Shown piece after piece: positions 33,818 to 43,460 of a stretch of DNA of 64,000 nucleotides; the first letter of the stretch is position 1; each line of letters starts with the position of its first letter. The notes under the pieces are model-generated. The model saw only the letters and a list, made by a program, of their open reading frames with translations, did no database searches and was not told the origin of the DNA. This stretch comes from Desulfosporosinus sp. (GTDB lineage Bacteria; Bacillota; Desulfitobacteriia; Desulfitobacteriales; Desulfitobacteriaceae): the NCBI GenBank assembly GCA_003513495.1, contig DOPM01000029.1:62001-126000 (forward strand). The letters run 5' to 3'. The translations under genes and the position numbers were made by a program.

Positions 33818-34162
33818 ATGTTACGAAGAAAATTTAGACTACGCCAAAAATCTGGGTTTAAAACAGTTTTCGAACTTGGAAAGAATTACTCTGTAAAATA
33901 TGTCGCTATTTATGTTATTTATAAAGGCCCTAACAAATTTGGTTTCATTGCCTCTAAGAAAGTCGGGAACGCTGTTCAGCGAAATAGGGCAAAGCGACTT
34001 ATGAGAGAAGTAATCCGCCTTCATCTATCCGGAATTAGAAAAGATATACAAATAATTTGCATTGCGAGAGCAAGAATCAAAGGAGTTTCGTACTCTGAGG
34101 TCGAAAGCAGTATGATGTATATTTTAAGAAAAGCAAATACCTTGACAAGTGAGCGAAAATAA
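33818..34162 (+). CDS. rnpA: Ribonuclease P protein component
   Basis: A 114-residue basic protein. The RNR-type signature is intact as FGFIASKKVGNAVQRNRAKRLMREVIRLH. The ATG at 33818 has GGAGGAG upstream; codons before it are non-conserved. It is the protein partner of the RNase P RNA, which matures tRNA 5' ends. yidD begins at the next base after the stop. Confidence 0.96.
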   Translation: MLRRKFRLRQKSGFKTVFELGKNYSVKYVAIYVIYKGPNKFGFIASKKVGNAVQRNRAKRLMREVIRLHLSGIRKDIQIICIARARIKGVSYSEVESSMMYILRKANTLTSERK

Positions 34163-34369
34163 ATGAGACGAATTTTAGTTGGTCTAATTCGCCTATACCA
34201 AATATTTATTTCTCCTTTAAAAGGACAGACTTGTCGTTTTTACCCGAGCTGTTCGGAATATTCCGTCCAGGCTTTACAGAAATATGGACTTATTAAAGGA
34301 AGTTATAAATCAGTTAGAAGAATACTAAAATGTCATCCGTTTAACCCAGGAGGACATGACCCAGTATAA
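34163..34369 (+). CDS. yidD: Membrane protein insertion efficiency factor YidD
   Basis: A 68-residue protein with the family motifs YQIFISPLKGQTCRFYPSCSEYSVQALQKYG and KCHPFNPGGHDPV. It assists the YidC pathway at the membrane. The ATG directly follows the rnpA stop, so it depends on translational coupling. yidC follows 11 bp later. Confidence 0.96.
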   Translation: MRRILVGLIRLYQIFISPLKGQTCRFYPSCSEYSVQALQKYGLIKGSYKSVRRILKCHPFNPGGHDPV

Positions 34370-34380
34370 GGAGGGCTTTT

Positions 34381-35055
34381 GTGAGTACTATTGTTGAGGG
34401 AATGACTTACTTATTAAACATACTGTATAATATGTCGTCTACAGTTGGTCTAGCGAATTACGGTGTAGCGATTATACTTTTAACTATTTTAATAAAGACT
34501 ATAATTTTCCCGCTAACTTATAAACAAATGGCTTCAATGCGTAAAACGGTTGATTTACAACCAAAAATTAAAGCTATTCAAGAAAAGTATAAAAATAACA
34601 AAGAAAAAGCTAATGCGGCTGTTATGGAGTTATATAAAGAACATAACGTTAATCCTTTGGGTGGTTGCCTCCCAATTCTTATTCAGTTGCCTATTTTCTG
34701 GGCATTATATAGCACATTGTTAAATTTTCCTTATGATCCAACAAATCCTTCAGCCCATTTATTTCTAGGCTTTGATTTGACACAAATATATGGGTTTGCT
34801 CTTTCATATCATTTGATATTACCAATCTTTGCGGCTGCAACAACTTATTTGCAAACGAAATTAACCAGTCCAAATGCTTCTACTGACCCAACCATGAAGA
34901 TGATGTTGTACATGATGCCAGTATTTTTTGCTTATATTAGTGTTACTGTACCAGCAGGTTTGGCTTTATATTGGGTAACCATGAATGTTGTGTCGATTTT
35001 CCAACAGATCTTTATTAACAATCGGTTAGGAAATATAAGTAAGAAAGCGATATAA
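34381..35055 (+). CDS. yidC: YidC/OxaA/SpoIIIJ membrane insertase
   Basis: A 224-residue insertase with five predicted membrane segments and the conserved core SMRKTVDLQPKIKAIQEKYK...NPLGGCLPILIQLPIFWALY. The positive residue in the hydrophilic groove is the Arg of MASMRKTV. It starts at GTG after GGAGG. It lacks the lipoprotein signal of Bacillus SpoIIIJ and is shorter, as in many clostridia. Its partner Jag/KhpB is next. Confidence 0.95.
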   Translation: MSTIVEGMTYLLNILYNMSSTVGLANYGVAIILLTILIKTIIFPLTYKQMASMRKTVDLQPKIKAIQEKYKNNKEKANAAVMELYKEHNVNPLGGCLPILIQLPIFWALYSTLLNFPYDPTNPSAHLFLGFDLTQIYGFALSYHLILPIFAAATTYLQTKLTSPNASTDPTMKMMLYMMPVFFAYISVTVPAGLALYWVTMNVVSIFQQIFINNRLGNISKKAI

Positions 35056-35085
35056 GTCAGCGTGTAAGCGTGAGGAGGATCGTTC

Positions 35086-35712
35086 ATGAGGATTGCTGAG
35101 AAAACTGGGAAAACTGTGGAAGAGGCTATTACTGCTGGTATTATGGAGTTAGGCGTTGACCGTGATCGAGTGAAAGTTGAGGTAATTGAAGAGCCTACTA
35201 AGAAAGGGTTATTTGGTCTCTTTGGAACGCGTTTAGCGAAAGTACGTGTTTTTTATGAAGATAATCCTGGTTTACTGGCTGCGGATTTTATAAATAAAGT
35301 TTGCAAAGCCATTAGCGTTAATGCTGATACTAAGGTGAGTAAGAATGGAGAGCACTGGCATATAGATATTACTGGTCCGGAGCTTGGGATCCTAATTGGA
35401 CGACGTGGAGATACTCTAGATGCACTTCAATATTTAACGAACTTAGCTGTAGCTAAACAAATGTCTGAAAGAGTACGGATTATTGTTGATGTTGAAGGAT
35501 ATAGGCAGCGTCGAGAAGAAACTTTGGTTCGTCTAGCAAAAAGATTATCTGAGAAAGTAAAGAGGACTGGGACAAAAATAGTGTTGGAACCTATGAATCC
35601 TCATGAGCGTCGGATTATCCACACTTCTTTACAGGATGAAGCAAGAATTTCTACCTTTAGTGAGGGCGATGATCCGAATCGAAGGGTAGTCATATCACTT
35701 AAACGAGGCTAA
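35086..35712 (+). CDS. jag: Jag (KhpB) RNA-binding protein
   Basis: A 208-residue protein with three domains. The Jag-N domain is residues 1-55 (KTVEEAITAGIMELG...KKGLFGLFGTRLAKVRV). The KH domain has GILIGRRGDTLDALQYL. The C-terminal R3H domain has NPHERRIIHTSLQDE. It binds RNA and affects cell envelope or division in other Firmicutes. It lies 30 bp after yidC and closes the operon at a terminator. Confidence 0.95.
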   Translation: MRIAEKTGKTVEEAITAGIMELGVDRDRVKVEVIEEPTKKGLFGLFGTRLAKVRVFYEDNPGLLAADFINKVCKAISVNADTKVSKNGEHWHIDITGPELGILIGRRGDTLDALQYLTNLAVAKQMSERVRIIVDVEGYRQRREETLVRLAKRLSEKVKRTGTKIVLEPMNPHERRIIHTSLQDEARISTFSEGDDPNRRVVISLKRG

Positions 35713-35735
35713 AGAGGGGTAACCCCTCTTTTTTG
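35711..35735 (+). terminator. Terminator after jag
   Basis: AAAGAGGGG pairs with CCCCTCTTT around a short TAA loop, followed by TTTTG. Confidence 0.9.
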
Positions 35736-35940
35736 TTTAAACTAGTAAAAATATAGAATAGATGATTTAATCATATACCTATTCAATTAATAACCAGGGG
35801 TTAGGACTAGGTGCTTGTATAGTTGTATATAACCTTCGCTGGAGGTATCAATTATTCATAAGTATGTATGTCGCTTCTTATATAAGTTAAGACTACAAAA
35901 TAGATAGAATTAAAATAGTTAATTTCTAAGGAGTAAGAAC

Positions 35941-36051
35941 TGGCTACGCGTCTTTTTACTATACATGTCTTTATGAGGCATAGCCGAAGAATCTTGACTT
36001 CTGACTTTCACACAAGTTAAGATCCTTCGCTGCGCTCAGGATGACACAAGT
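35941..36051. repeat. Dispersed repeat family A, copy 2
   Basis: It begins with the same CTACGCGTCTTTTTACTATA as at 8108 and ends with GATCCTTCGCTGCGCTCAGG and ATGACA. It fills the DNA directly before mnmE. The remainder of the gap (35736-35940) is A+T-rich with no recognisable feature. Confidence 0.75.
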
Positions 36052-36076
36052 TATTTTTAAATTGGAGATGAATCCT

Positions 36077-37441
36077 TTGGAAGATACAATCGTGGCAATG
36101 GCAACGGCTATGGGAGAAGCAAGCATACATATTTTAAGATTGAGCGGTTCGAGAGCAGAACAAATAATTGAAAAATGCTTTGAACCACAGAATAGAGAGC
36201 GTTGGTCACGTCAGGAAAATTTTACTCTTAATCTTGGCCTTTTTCGTGACGAGGATAAGATTCTCGACGAGGTCTTAATTGGTAGAATGGTTGCTCCGTT
36301 TTCTTATACAGGTGAAAATACTTATGAAATTAACTGCCATGGAGGCCCTTTTGTCGCTCAAAGAATATTAGAGGCCTGCATCCGTCATGGAGCTCGTTTA
36401 GCTGAGCCCGGTGAATTTTCTAAAAGAGCATTTTTGAACGGAAAACTCGACTTAGTACAGGCGGAAGCAGTTATTGATTTGATTACATCTCGTACTGAAT
36501 CATCCGCTAATCTTGCTTTAAGTCAGTTAAATGGCGGTCTTTCTAGGTCAATTACTAAATTAAGAGAAGATATTCTAGAGATTCTTGCATTTATAGAGGC
36601 AGGGATTGACTTTCCCGAAGATGATGTTGAAACCCTGGATCGAGAAAACCTTGAGTTTCTTATTAATAATACTCTTAGTCATTGCAAACGTTTGTTAGAT
36701 GGAAGTAAAACAGGTAAAATCCTTAGAGAAGGCTTACTCACTGTTATAGTAGGACAACCTAATGTCGGTAAATCAAGTCTTCTTAATGCTCTTTTACATG
36801 AAGAGCGAGCTATTGTGACTGATATTCCAGGAACGACACGTGACGAAATTAGAGAATCTGTCAATGTTGGAGGGATCCTGTTACAGTTAGTAGATACTGC
36901 AGGTATATGTGAGAGCAAGGATGTAGTCGAACGTCTTGGAATTGAAAGAGCTTGGAAGGCATTAAAGTCGGCAGAATTGATATTATTGGTTGTTCAGGCG
37001 AATCTCCATCTTACTGACGTGGAATACGAAATATTAAATACCTACTCAGATAAAGTTATTGTTCTTATTAATAAAATGGATCTATTGGAAAAGAACAAAG
37101 ATATTGTTCCAGTATACGAAAAAGGATTTTGGATTCCTTTTTCAGTTCTTCATGGCAAAGGTTTTACTCAGCTTGAAGAGGAGATTAGAAGAAGAGTTTA
37201 TCAAGGTGAGAGTATGCTTTCGACAGACCCACTTCTTTCAAATGTACGACAGATTACTTCATTATCAAATTGTGACTGTTCCTTGAAACAAGCTTTAGAG
37301 AGTTTAAAGATTGGAATGCCCTGGGATATAATCTCGATTGATATACGTCTTGCTTTACAATTCGTTTCGGAAATAACTGGTCACAATGTTCAAGAAACTC
37401 TTCTTGAAGATATTTTTTCTCGATTTTGTATCGGAAAGTAG
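36077..37441 (+). CDS. mnmE: tRNA modification GTPase MnmE
   Basis: A GTPase of 454 residues that, with MnmG, modifies U34 of certain tRNAs. It has a folate-binding N-domain (SYTGENTYEINCHGG), G1 GQPNVGKSSLLNAL, the switch PGTTRD, DTAG, NKMD, and the obligatory C-terminal Cys-x-Gly-Lys (FCIGK). I chose TTG at 36077, 9 bp after GGAG, because it gives the usual N-terminus (M)EDTIVAMAT; an ATG at 36068 abuts the ribosome site. mnmG follows after 8 bp. Confidence 0.95.
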   Translation: MEDTIVAMATAMGEASIHILRLSGSRAEQIIEKCFEPQNRERWSRQENFTLNLGLFRDEDKILDEVLIGRMVAPFSYTGENTYEINCHGGPFVAQRILEACIRHGARLAEPGEFSKRAFLNGKLDLVQAEAVIDLITSRTESSANLALSQLNGGLSRSITKLREDILEILAFIEAGIDFPEDDVETLDRENLEFLINNTLSHCKRLLDGSKTGKILREGLLTVIVGQPNVGKSSLLNALLHEERAIVTDIPGTTRDEIRESVNVGGILLQLVDTAGICESKDVVERLGIERAWKALKSAELILLVVQANLHLTDVEYEILNTYSDKVIVLINKMDLLEKNKDIVPVYEKGFWIPFSVLHGKGFTQLEEEIRRRVYQGESMLSTDPLLSNVRQITSLSNCDCSLKQALESLKIGMPWDIISIDIRLALQFVSEITGHNVQETLLEDIFSRFCIGK

Positions 37442-37449
37442 GATGTGCT

Positions 37450-39348
37450 TTGGAATACTATGCTGGAAAATACGATGTTATAGTTGTTGGAGCTGGACAT
37501 GCTGGATGTGAAGCTGCTCTTGCTGCTGCAAGAATCGGATGCGAAACTCTCCTGCTTACTTTAAGTTTAGATACTGTTGCACATATGCCCTGTAATCCTT
37601 CTCTTGGAGGGCCAGCTAAGGGTCATTTAGTACGTGAAATCGATGCCTTAGGTGGACAAATGGGAATTACTGCAGATGAGACATCTTTACAAGTCAAAAT
37701 GCTTAATACCGGCAAAGGGCCGGCAGTCCATGCCCTAAGAATTCAATCTGATAAACAGGCTTACCAAAACCAAATGCGCAATGTATTATTAGCGCAACCC
37801 CGATTAACTATAATTCAAGGATTAGTAGAAGGAATTGTTGTCAAGAATCAGAGGATAACTGGAGTTGTTACTCGAACCGGTGCTCGTTTTGAATCAGGGA
37901 ATGTTGTGTTGACAAGCGGAACATATTTACGTGGAAGGATAATAATCGGGTCTTCTATGTATCAAGGTGGACCCAATGGACAGATGCCTGCAATGTCTCT
38001 GTCAAATTCTCTAAAAGAATATGGGGTCGAATTAGGCAGATTCAAAACAGGAACACCACCAAGAATCCAGAGACAATCGGTTGACTATTCTAAATTTCGT
38101 ATCCAGCCTGGCGATCAAGTTCCTTGGCGTTTCTCCTTTATGCCTACTAAGAGTATGTTTTGGCAAGGAGATCCATCTAAACAAGTAGCTTGTTGGTTAG
38201 GATATACAGCTAATAAGACTCACGACATTATTCGAGAAAATCTTTATCGTGCACCTTTATACTCTGGGAAAATCGAGGGCATTGGTCCTCGTTATTGTCC
38301 TTCAATTGAGGACAAAGTTGTTCGTTTTGCGGATAGAGAATCTCATCAAATATTTTTAGAACCTGAAGGCTGGAAAAGCGATGAGCTTTATGTAGCAGGC
38401 TTGTCTACCAGTATGCCTGAGGAGGTTCAGATAAAAATATTAGAGAGTATTCCTGGTTTAGAACAGGTTAGAATGTTAAGACCTGGCTATGCTATAGAGT
38501 ACGATTATGTTTTGCCTCATCAACTTTCTCTTAGTTTAGAGGTTCGCCAATTAAAAGGGTTGTTTACAGCTGGTCAACTTAACGGAACATCTGGATATGA
38601 GGAAGCCGCTGCTCAAGGATTAATTGCTGGTGTTAATGCTGCATTGCAAGCAATGGAAAGAGATCCTTTTGTTATTCGTCGTTCAGATGGATATTTAGGT
38701 GTATTAATAGACGATCTAGTAACAAAAGGTGTGAAAGAACCTTATCGCCTTTTAACATCACGAGCTGAATATAGGCTAATACTTCGTCAAGATAATGCTG
38801 ATCTAAGGTTAACTGAAAAAGGTAGAACTGTTGGATTAGTTAATGAAGACCGGTGGGAGCGTTTTAACACTAAGAAGAAGAACTTTGAATGTATTAACAA
38901 TCTTCTAAAAAATACATTTTTTTCTCCTTTAAGAGAGGATCTCCAACAGATAATAATTGAAGCAAATTCTACTCCACCTCGCGGAGGAATTAGTGCTCAA
39001 GATTTGATACGCAGACCGGAGATTAATCTTAGCCATTTAGTCAGGCTCTTGCCGGAACTGGAAATATATGACTTTGAAGTTTTAGAGGAAGCTGAAATAG
39101 AAGCAAAGTATGCTGGCTATATAGAGAAACAGTTATCCGATATTGAGAAGTTTTCTAAATTAGAAGAGCTTATTTTACCAAAAACCCTTCATTATGAAGA
39201 AATACGTGGTTTATCTACGGAGGGAAGACAAAGACTAATGGAAGTTAATCCACTAAATTTAGGTCAGGCTTCTCGAATAACAGGAGTAAGTCCAGCAGAT
39301 ATTTCTGTTTTACTCGTTTCTTTAGAACAACGACGTAGAAGGGAGTAA
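37450..39348 (+). CDS. mnmG: tRNA uridine-5-carboxymethylaminomethyl modification enzyme MnmG
   Basis: A 632-residue FAD protein with dinucleotide fold VVGAGHAGCEAALAAARIG. The MnmG signatures GPRYCPSIEDKV and GQLNGTSGYEEAAAQGL are both present. The C-terminal helical domain binds MnmE. The start is TTG at 37450 (EYYAGKYDVIVVG) after AGGA; longer reading overlaps mnmE. It lies in the conserved mnmE-mnmG-rsmG group. Confidence 0.97.
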   Translation: MEYYAGKYDVIVVGAGHAGCEAALAAARIGCETLLLTLSLDTVAHMPCNPSLGGPAKGHLVREIDALGGQMGITADETSLQVKMLNTGKGPAVHALRIQSDKQAYQNQMRNVLLAQPRLTIIQGLVEGIVVKNQRITGVVTRTGARFESGNVVLTSGTYLRGRIIIGSSMYQGGPNGQMPAMSLSNSLKEYGVELGRFKTGTPPRIQRQSVDYSKFRIQPGDQVPWRFSFMPTKSMFWQGDPSKQVACWLGYTANKTHDIIRENLYRAPLYSGKIEGIGPRYCPSIEDKVVRFADRESHQIFLEPEGWKSDELYVAGLSTSMPEEVQIKILESIPGLEQVRMLRPGYAIEYDYVLPHQLSLSLEVRQLKGLFTAGQLNGTSGYEEAAAQGLIAGVNAALQAMERDPFVIRRSDGYLGVLIDDLVTKGVKEPYRLLTSRAEYRLILRQDNADLRLTEKGRTVGLVNEDRWERFNTKKKNFECINNLLKNTFFSPLREDLQQIIIEANSTPPRGGISAQDLIRRPEINLSHLVRLLPELEIYDFEVLEEAEIEAKYAGYIEKQLSDIEKFSKLEELILPKTLHYEEIRGLSTEGRQRLMEVNPLNLGQASRITGVSPADISVLLVSLEQRRRRE

Positions 39349-39354
39349 TGACGA

Positions 39355-40074
39355 ATGTTTATCGAATACGCGTCGTTAATCAAAGAGTTAACCTATAAAC
39401 ATTTAGGTCATGAATTGTCAGAGTTACAAGTTAGCCAACTTTGTCAATTTGGAGATCTTTTACTTGATTGGAACCAAAGATTAAATTTGACAAGAATTAC
39501 AGAACCACAAGAAGTTATCTTAAAACATTTTATTGACTCTATGGTCCTTTCAAAGTATGTCCAAGGAACTTATTTTGCAGATTTAGGTACAGGAGCAGGG
39601 TTTCCAGGTCTTCCCCTTAAAATTCTACGACCTGAATTACAAGTTATATTAGTGGATTCTTTAAAGAAACGATTAGATTTTCTAGACATTGTCATCAAAA
39701 CCTTGGGGTTAGAAACTATTAAAACTGTCCATGCCAGAGCAGAAGACTTTGGAAGAAATAAGCACTATAGAGGGTATTTTGATACTGTGAGTTCTCGAGC
39801 AGTGGCCCGATTACCAATCTTGTTAGAGTATGCTTTACCTATTCTAAAAGTAAAGGGAGTTTTTTTAGCAGCTAAGGGGTTACAGGCAGAGCAAGAATTA
39901 GTTGAATCAGAGAAGGCTTTAAAGGTATTAGGTGGGATTTCAGAGGGAATTGAACATTTAAATTTAGGTAACAGCGCAGAGCATCGAGCAATTATCTTAA
40001 TAAGAAAGGTTACACAAACTCCTACACAATACCCACGCAAGGCTGGAATTCCTAGCAAAAATCCTCTTATTTAA
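39355..40074 (+). CDS. rsmG: 16S rRNA m7G527 methyltransferase RsmG
   Basis: A 239-residue methyltransferase. The AdoMet-binding motif FADLGTGAGFPGLPLKI is near residues 74-90, preceded by NLTRITEPQEVILKHFIDS, a family hallmark. It methylates G527 in the 530 loop of 16S rRNA. AAGGGAG precedes the ATG. It ends the mnmE-mnmG-rsmG operon at a terminator. Confidence 0.96.
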   Translation: MFIEYASLIKELTYKHLGHELSELQVSQLCQFGDLLLDWNQRLNLTRITEPQEVILKHFIDSMVLSKYVQGTYFADLGTGAGFPGLPLKILRPELQVILVDSLKKRLDFLDIVIKTLGLETIKTVHARAEDFGRNKHYRGYFDTVSSRAVARLPILLEYALPILKVKGVFLAAKGLQAEQELVESEKALKVLGGISEGIEHLNLGNSAEHRAIILIRKVTQTPTQYPRKAGIPSKNPLI

Positions 40075-40088
40075 TAGTTATCTCTACA

Positions 40089-40124
40089 TAGAGCGTTACT
40101 CAACAAAAGTAAGGCTCTTTTTTA
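40089..40124 (+). terminator. Terminator after rsmG
   Basis: GAGC and TTACT pair with AGTAA and GCTC, with one internal mismatch, followed by six T. Confidence 0.75.
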
Positions 40125-40211
40125 TGTAGGATAATGAAGGAATTGTTCTTAGTACGTCGAAATAAATAGTACGAGAATACATTAATCAGTTTGATAGTAG
40201 GAGGAGGCAAT

Positions 40212-41594
40212 TTGAGCGATTCACAAAATAGGAGACTTGGTCAAGGTTATAAGAGAAGGTTAACTCTTATAAAAACCAAGAAATTCTATATTTCCTTGGC
40301 TCTTATTTTAATAGTTTTGGCTAGTCTATCTGCTTTACTCTACACAAGAGATAATAATCTTATTGCAGAGGGCGTATTAATTTCTAAAGTTGATGTGGGT
40401 AATTTAACCCCTGATCAAGCAAAAGAAGCAATGGACAAAGAAATTAAACGATTAATGGACCAGACTATTAAAATAAATGTAGATCAATATTCCCTTGATG
40501 TAAAGCTTGGAGATTTGGGCCTTAATGTGTCGGCTGATTCAGCTCTAGAAGAAGCCTATAATGTTAGTAGAACAGGGTCAATTCCAATAAGAGTCATGAA
40601 TAAGATGACAGCAGCCAAAGAAATTAATTTAGATTTATCCCATATGTGGAGTGATCAGCAATTATTACAAGAGCTTAATAAAAACTTGGAACCATTAAAT
40701 AAGCCTGCTCAAGACGCAGCTTTCGAAATTACCAACCAAAATACAATGATAATTCATGAAGAACAAGTGGGACGAGTTATCGATATGGATGATTTAATTT
40801 CTAAAATTAAAGAAATTAGTATCTTTGAGCCTGTTTCTGAAATTAATGGACAATATAAAGAGCAACGTCCACTAATTACTGCATCTCAATTGAAAGATCA
40901 ACAGATTACGGGTTTGTTAGCTAGTTATACTACCCGCTTTGATCCAACACAGATTGCAAGATCACAAAACGTCCGCCTTGCAGCAATGGCAATGGACAAA
41001 GCAATTATTAAGCCTGGTGACACTCTTTCTTTCAATCAAATTGTAGGAGAAAGAACTGTAGAAGCTGGATACAAGGATGCTTATGTGATTGTAAATGGAC
41101 AGTTTGTACCAGGATTAGCAGGAGGAATATGTCAAGTCTCAAGTACTTTATATAATACCGGGTTACTAGCTAATCTTCCGGTGACTCAACGAAGTAATCA
41201 TGATCTTGCTATTTCTTATGTACCGCTTGGACAGGATGCTACCGTCGCCTATCCAGACCTAGATTTAAAGTTTAATAATGATACAGGTGCTTATCTACTC
41301 ATCCGGTCAAAAGTTGGTAATAATACTGTTACTATTGAGCTTTACGGTAAGGTAATTCCTGGACAAGAAGTAATTATCAGCAATACTACTGAATCCGTTA
41401 TTCCTTTCGATGTACAACGTCTTGTTGATGAGACAATGGCTCAAGGTGAATCGAGGGTAAAACAAGAAGGTCAACCAGGATACGTTGTTAAATCTTACAG
41501 GACAATTAAAATGAACGGCCAAGTTTTAAAAACCGAAGCCCTAAAACAGAGTCGTTACCTGCCTCTACCAAAGGTACTTTCAGTCGGTGCCTAA
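40212..41594 (+). CDS. VanW/YoaR-family cell-wall-associated protein
   Basis: About 460 residues with one N-terminal membrane anchor (residues 25-45). An extracellular YoaR-type peptidoglycan-binding-like region follows (ISKVDVGNLTPDQAKEAM). Then comes the VanW domain (IIKPGDTLSFNQIVGERT, GGICQVSSTLYNTGLLA, RSNHDLAISYVPLGQDATV) and a short basic G5-like tail. The TTG at 40212 follows AGGAGGAGG. The family is widespread in spore formers and its biochemical role is unproven. It replaces noc, often found between rsmG and soj in Bacillus. Confidence 0.88.
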   Translation: MSDSQNRRLGQGYKRRLTLIKTKKFYISLALILIVLASLSALLYTRDNNLIAEGVLISKVDVGNLTPDQAKEAMDKEIKRLMDQTIKINVDQYSLDVKLGDLGLNVSADSALEEAYNVSRTGSIPIRVMNKMTAAKEINLDLSHMWSDQQLLQELNKNLEPLNKPAQDAAFEITNQNTMIIHEEQVGRVIDMDDLISKIKEISIFEPVSEINGQYKEQRPLITASQLKDQQITGLLASYTTRFDPTQIARSQNVRLAAMAMDKAIIKPGDTLSFNQIVGERTVEAGYKDAYVIVNGQFVPGLAGGICQVSSTLYNTGLLANLPVTQRSNHDLAISYVPLGQDATVAYPDLDLKFNNDTGAYLLIRSKVGNNTVTIELYGKVIPGQEVIISNTTESVIPFDVQRLVDETMAQGESRVKQEGQPGYVVKSYRTIKMNGQVLKTEALKQSRYLPLPKVLSVGA

Positions 41595-41613
41595 AATACT
41601 TGTTTTGTATCAT

Positions 41614-41643
41614 AAAAAAAGCGTTTAACAAGCGCTTTTTTTA
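41614..41643 (+). terminator. Terminator after the VanW-family gene
   Basis: AAAAAAAGCG pairs with CGCTTTTTTT around a short loop, giving both stem and T-run. Confidence 0.85.
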
Positions 41644-41836
41644 TTGCAACGATATAATATATATTATTACGTATGAAATGCGTTTAACAAAAACTATATT
41701 TGTTTTGTCAAATACGTTACAATGAAGATAATATCTAAACGAACTTTTTTATTTTTATGTCTTCTGCTTCTATATTGGTAAAACAAGTTGAGAACTAGTA
41801 TTTAGTCGCTATTTATTTAAAAGGAAGTGTGGGCTA

Positions 41837-42601
41837 TTGATTACTAAAGTAATTGCTGTAGCTAATCAAAAAGGCGGCGTCGCTAAGACGACAACGGCAA
41901 TAAATCTGAGTGCCTGCTTATCTGAGTTAGGAAAAAGTGTACTTCTTATTGACTTAGATCCGCAGGGAAACGCTTCGAGCGGTATGGGAATTGCGAAGCA
42001 TAAATTAACGCAATGTATTTATGATGTCTTGATCAATGATGTACCTCTTGAACGAATTATCATAAAAACTGAACAAACAGGTTTGAAGGTTGTTCCTGCA
42101 CGTATAGAACTCGCAGGAGCTGAAATTGAACTTGTTGCTCAGAATTGTCGTGAAGGAAAATTGCGTGAGGCAATTGAAAGTATTAAAAGCGATTATGATT
42201 TTATTATTATCGATTGTCCACCGTCCTTGGGACTTCTTACTTTAAATGCTTTAACCGCGGCAACGGATGTTATCATACCTATTCAATGCGAGTACTATGC
42301 TCTTGAAGGTTTGACTCTCTTAATGAGCACCTTGGAAAAAGTACGTAAACATATCAATCCGAATTTAAATATTTTGGGTGCTTTACTAACAATGTTTGAT
42401 GCTAGAACCAATTTAGCTATTCAAGTAGTGGATGAAGTTAAGAAGTTCTTTCCACGTAAGGTTTTTAGAGCGATCGTACCTCGTAATGTTCGTCTTAGTG
42501 AAGCTCCCAGTCATGGAAGAGCTATTAATACTTATGATACTCGTTCTAGAGGTGCAGAAGTATATCGTGAATTGGCAAAGGAGGTATTAGAACGTGTCTA
42601 A
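41837..42601 (+). CDS. soj: ParA-family chromosome partitioning ATPase Soj
   Basis: A 254-residue ATPase. The deviant Walker A reads NQKGGVAKTTTAINL; Ala replaces the common Gly before Lys, but both lysines are kept. IDLDPQGNASSGMG and DFIIIDCPPSLGLLTLNAL follow. It works with Spo0J and parS in origin segregation and in control of DnaA. It begins at TTG, 9 bp from AAGGAAG. Its 3' end overlaps spo0J by 8 bp. Confidence 0.97.
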   Translation: MITKVIAVANQKGGVAKTTTAINLSACLSELGKSVLLIDLDPQGNASSGMGIAKHKLTQCIYDVLINDVPLERIIIKTEQTGLKVVPARIELAGAEIELVAQNCREGKLREAIESIKSDYDFIIIDCPPSLGLLTLNALTAATDVIIPIQCEYYALEGLTLLMSTLEKVRKHINPNLNILGALLTMFDARTNLAIQVVDEVKKFFPRKVFRAIVPRNVRLSEAPSHGRAINTYDTRSRGAEVYRELAKEVLERV

Positions 42602-43439
42602 AAAAGGATTAGGACGTGGCCTTCAGGCTTTACTTTCGGATGAGTTAGGTGATGAACCTGCTATAAAGGAAGTCCCTATTTCAAGTATTGACCCAAATCC
42701 AGATCAACCTAGAAGAGAGTTTGAACCAGAATCTTTAAATGAATTAGCAGATTCTTTACGTGTACATGGTTTACTACAGCCAATTCTAGTGAGACCTGTT
42801 GGAGAGAGATACTTTCTTATAGCTGGAGAACGAAGGTTACGTGCTGCCAAAATTGCAGGTCTAAACACAATTAAATGCATAATCCAATTCTGTAGTGATC
42901 AAGAGATGGCTGAGCGTGCCCTAATTGAAAATATCCAGCGTGCGGACTTATCACCTGTAGAAGAAGGCTATGCCTATGAAAGACTTATTAATGAATATGG
43001 GCTTAATCAAGAACAAGTTGCTCAACGTGTAGGCAAAGCACGTTCAACAATAACAAATCTTTTAAGAATAATAAGATTGCCTCACTCCGTTCTTGACTTG
43101 CTTAGAAACAATTCAATTTCTCTAGGTCATGCTAAAATATTATTGGGAATTAAGGATACTTCCTTACAGATACTTGTTGCTCAAAAAGCAGCAAAAGAAC
43201 AATTATCCGTAAGAGAAACAGAAATCCTTATTAATAGGCTTACTGAAAGAGAAGTTAAGGAAAGGCCAGCCCGTGTAGTTAGCAATTTACTACACAATGT
43301 ACAAGATCAATTACAAACGAACTTCCAAACCAAAGTACTTGTAAAAGGAGATAATAAGCGTGGAAAAATTGAAGTGCAGTACTTCTCTGAGGATGAATTG
43401 AATCGATTACTGGAATTGTGGAACATCCGCATAGATTAG
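42594..43439 (+). CDS. spo0J: ParB-family protein Spo0J, parS-binding CTPase
   Basis: A 281-residue protein with the ParB N-domain (IDPNPDQPRREFEPE, AGERRLRAAKIAGL, ALIENIQRADLSPVEEG), a helix-turn-helix (NQEQVAQRVGKARSTITNLLRI) and a C-terminal dimer domain. GERR and ENIQR are the CTP-binding motifs. It starts at GTG after AAGGAGG inside soj. Three parS sites lie within 510 bp of its stop. Confidence 0.97.
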   Translation: MSKKGLGRGLQALLSDELGDEPAIKEVPISSIDPNPDQPRREFEPESLNELADSLRVHGLLQPILVRPVGERYFLIAGERRLRAAKIAGLNTIKCIIQFCSDQEMAERALIENIQRADLSPVEEGYAYERLINEYGLNQEQVAQRVGKARSTITNLLRIIRLPHSVLDLLRNNSISLGHAKILLGIKDTSLQILVAQKAAKEQLSVRETEILINRLTEREVKERPARVVSNLLHNVQDQLQTNFQTKVLVKGDNKRGKIEVQYFSEDELNRLLELWNIRID

Positions 43440-43444
43440 CATAA

Positions 43445-43460
43445 AGTTCCACGTGGAACA
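43445..43460. other. parS site 1
   Basis: AGTTCCACGTGGAACA, a 14-bp perfect palindrome, 5 bp after the spo0J stop; the known firmicute parS form is TGTTCCACGTGGAACA. Confidence 0.9.
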
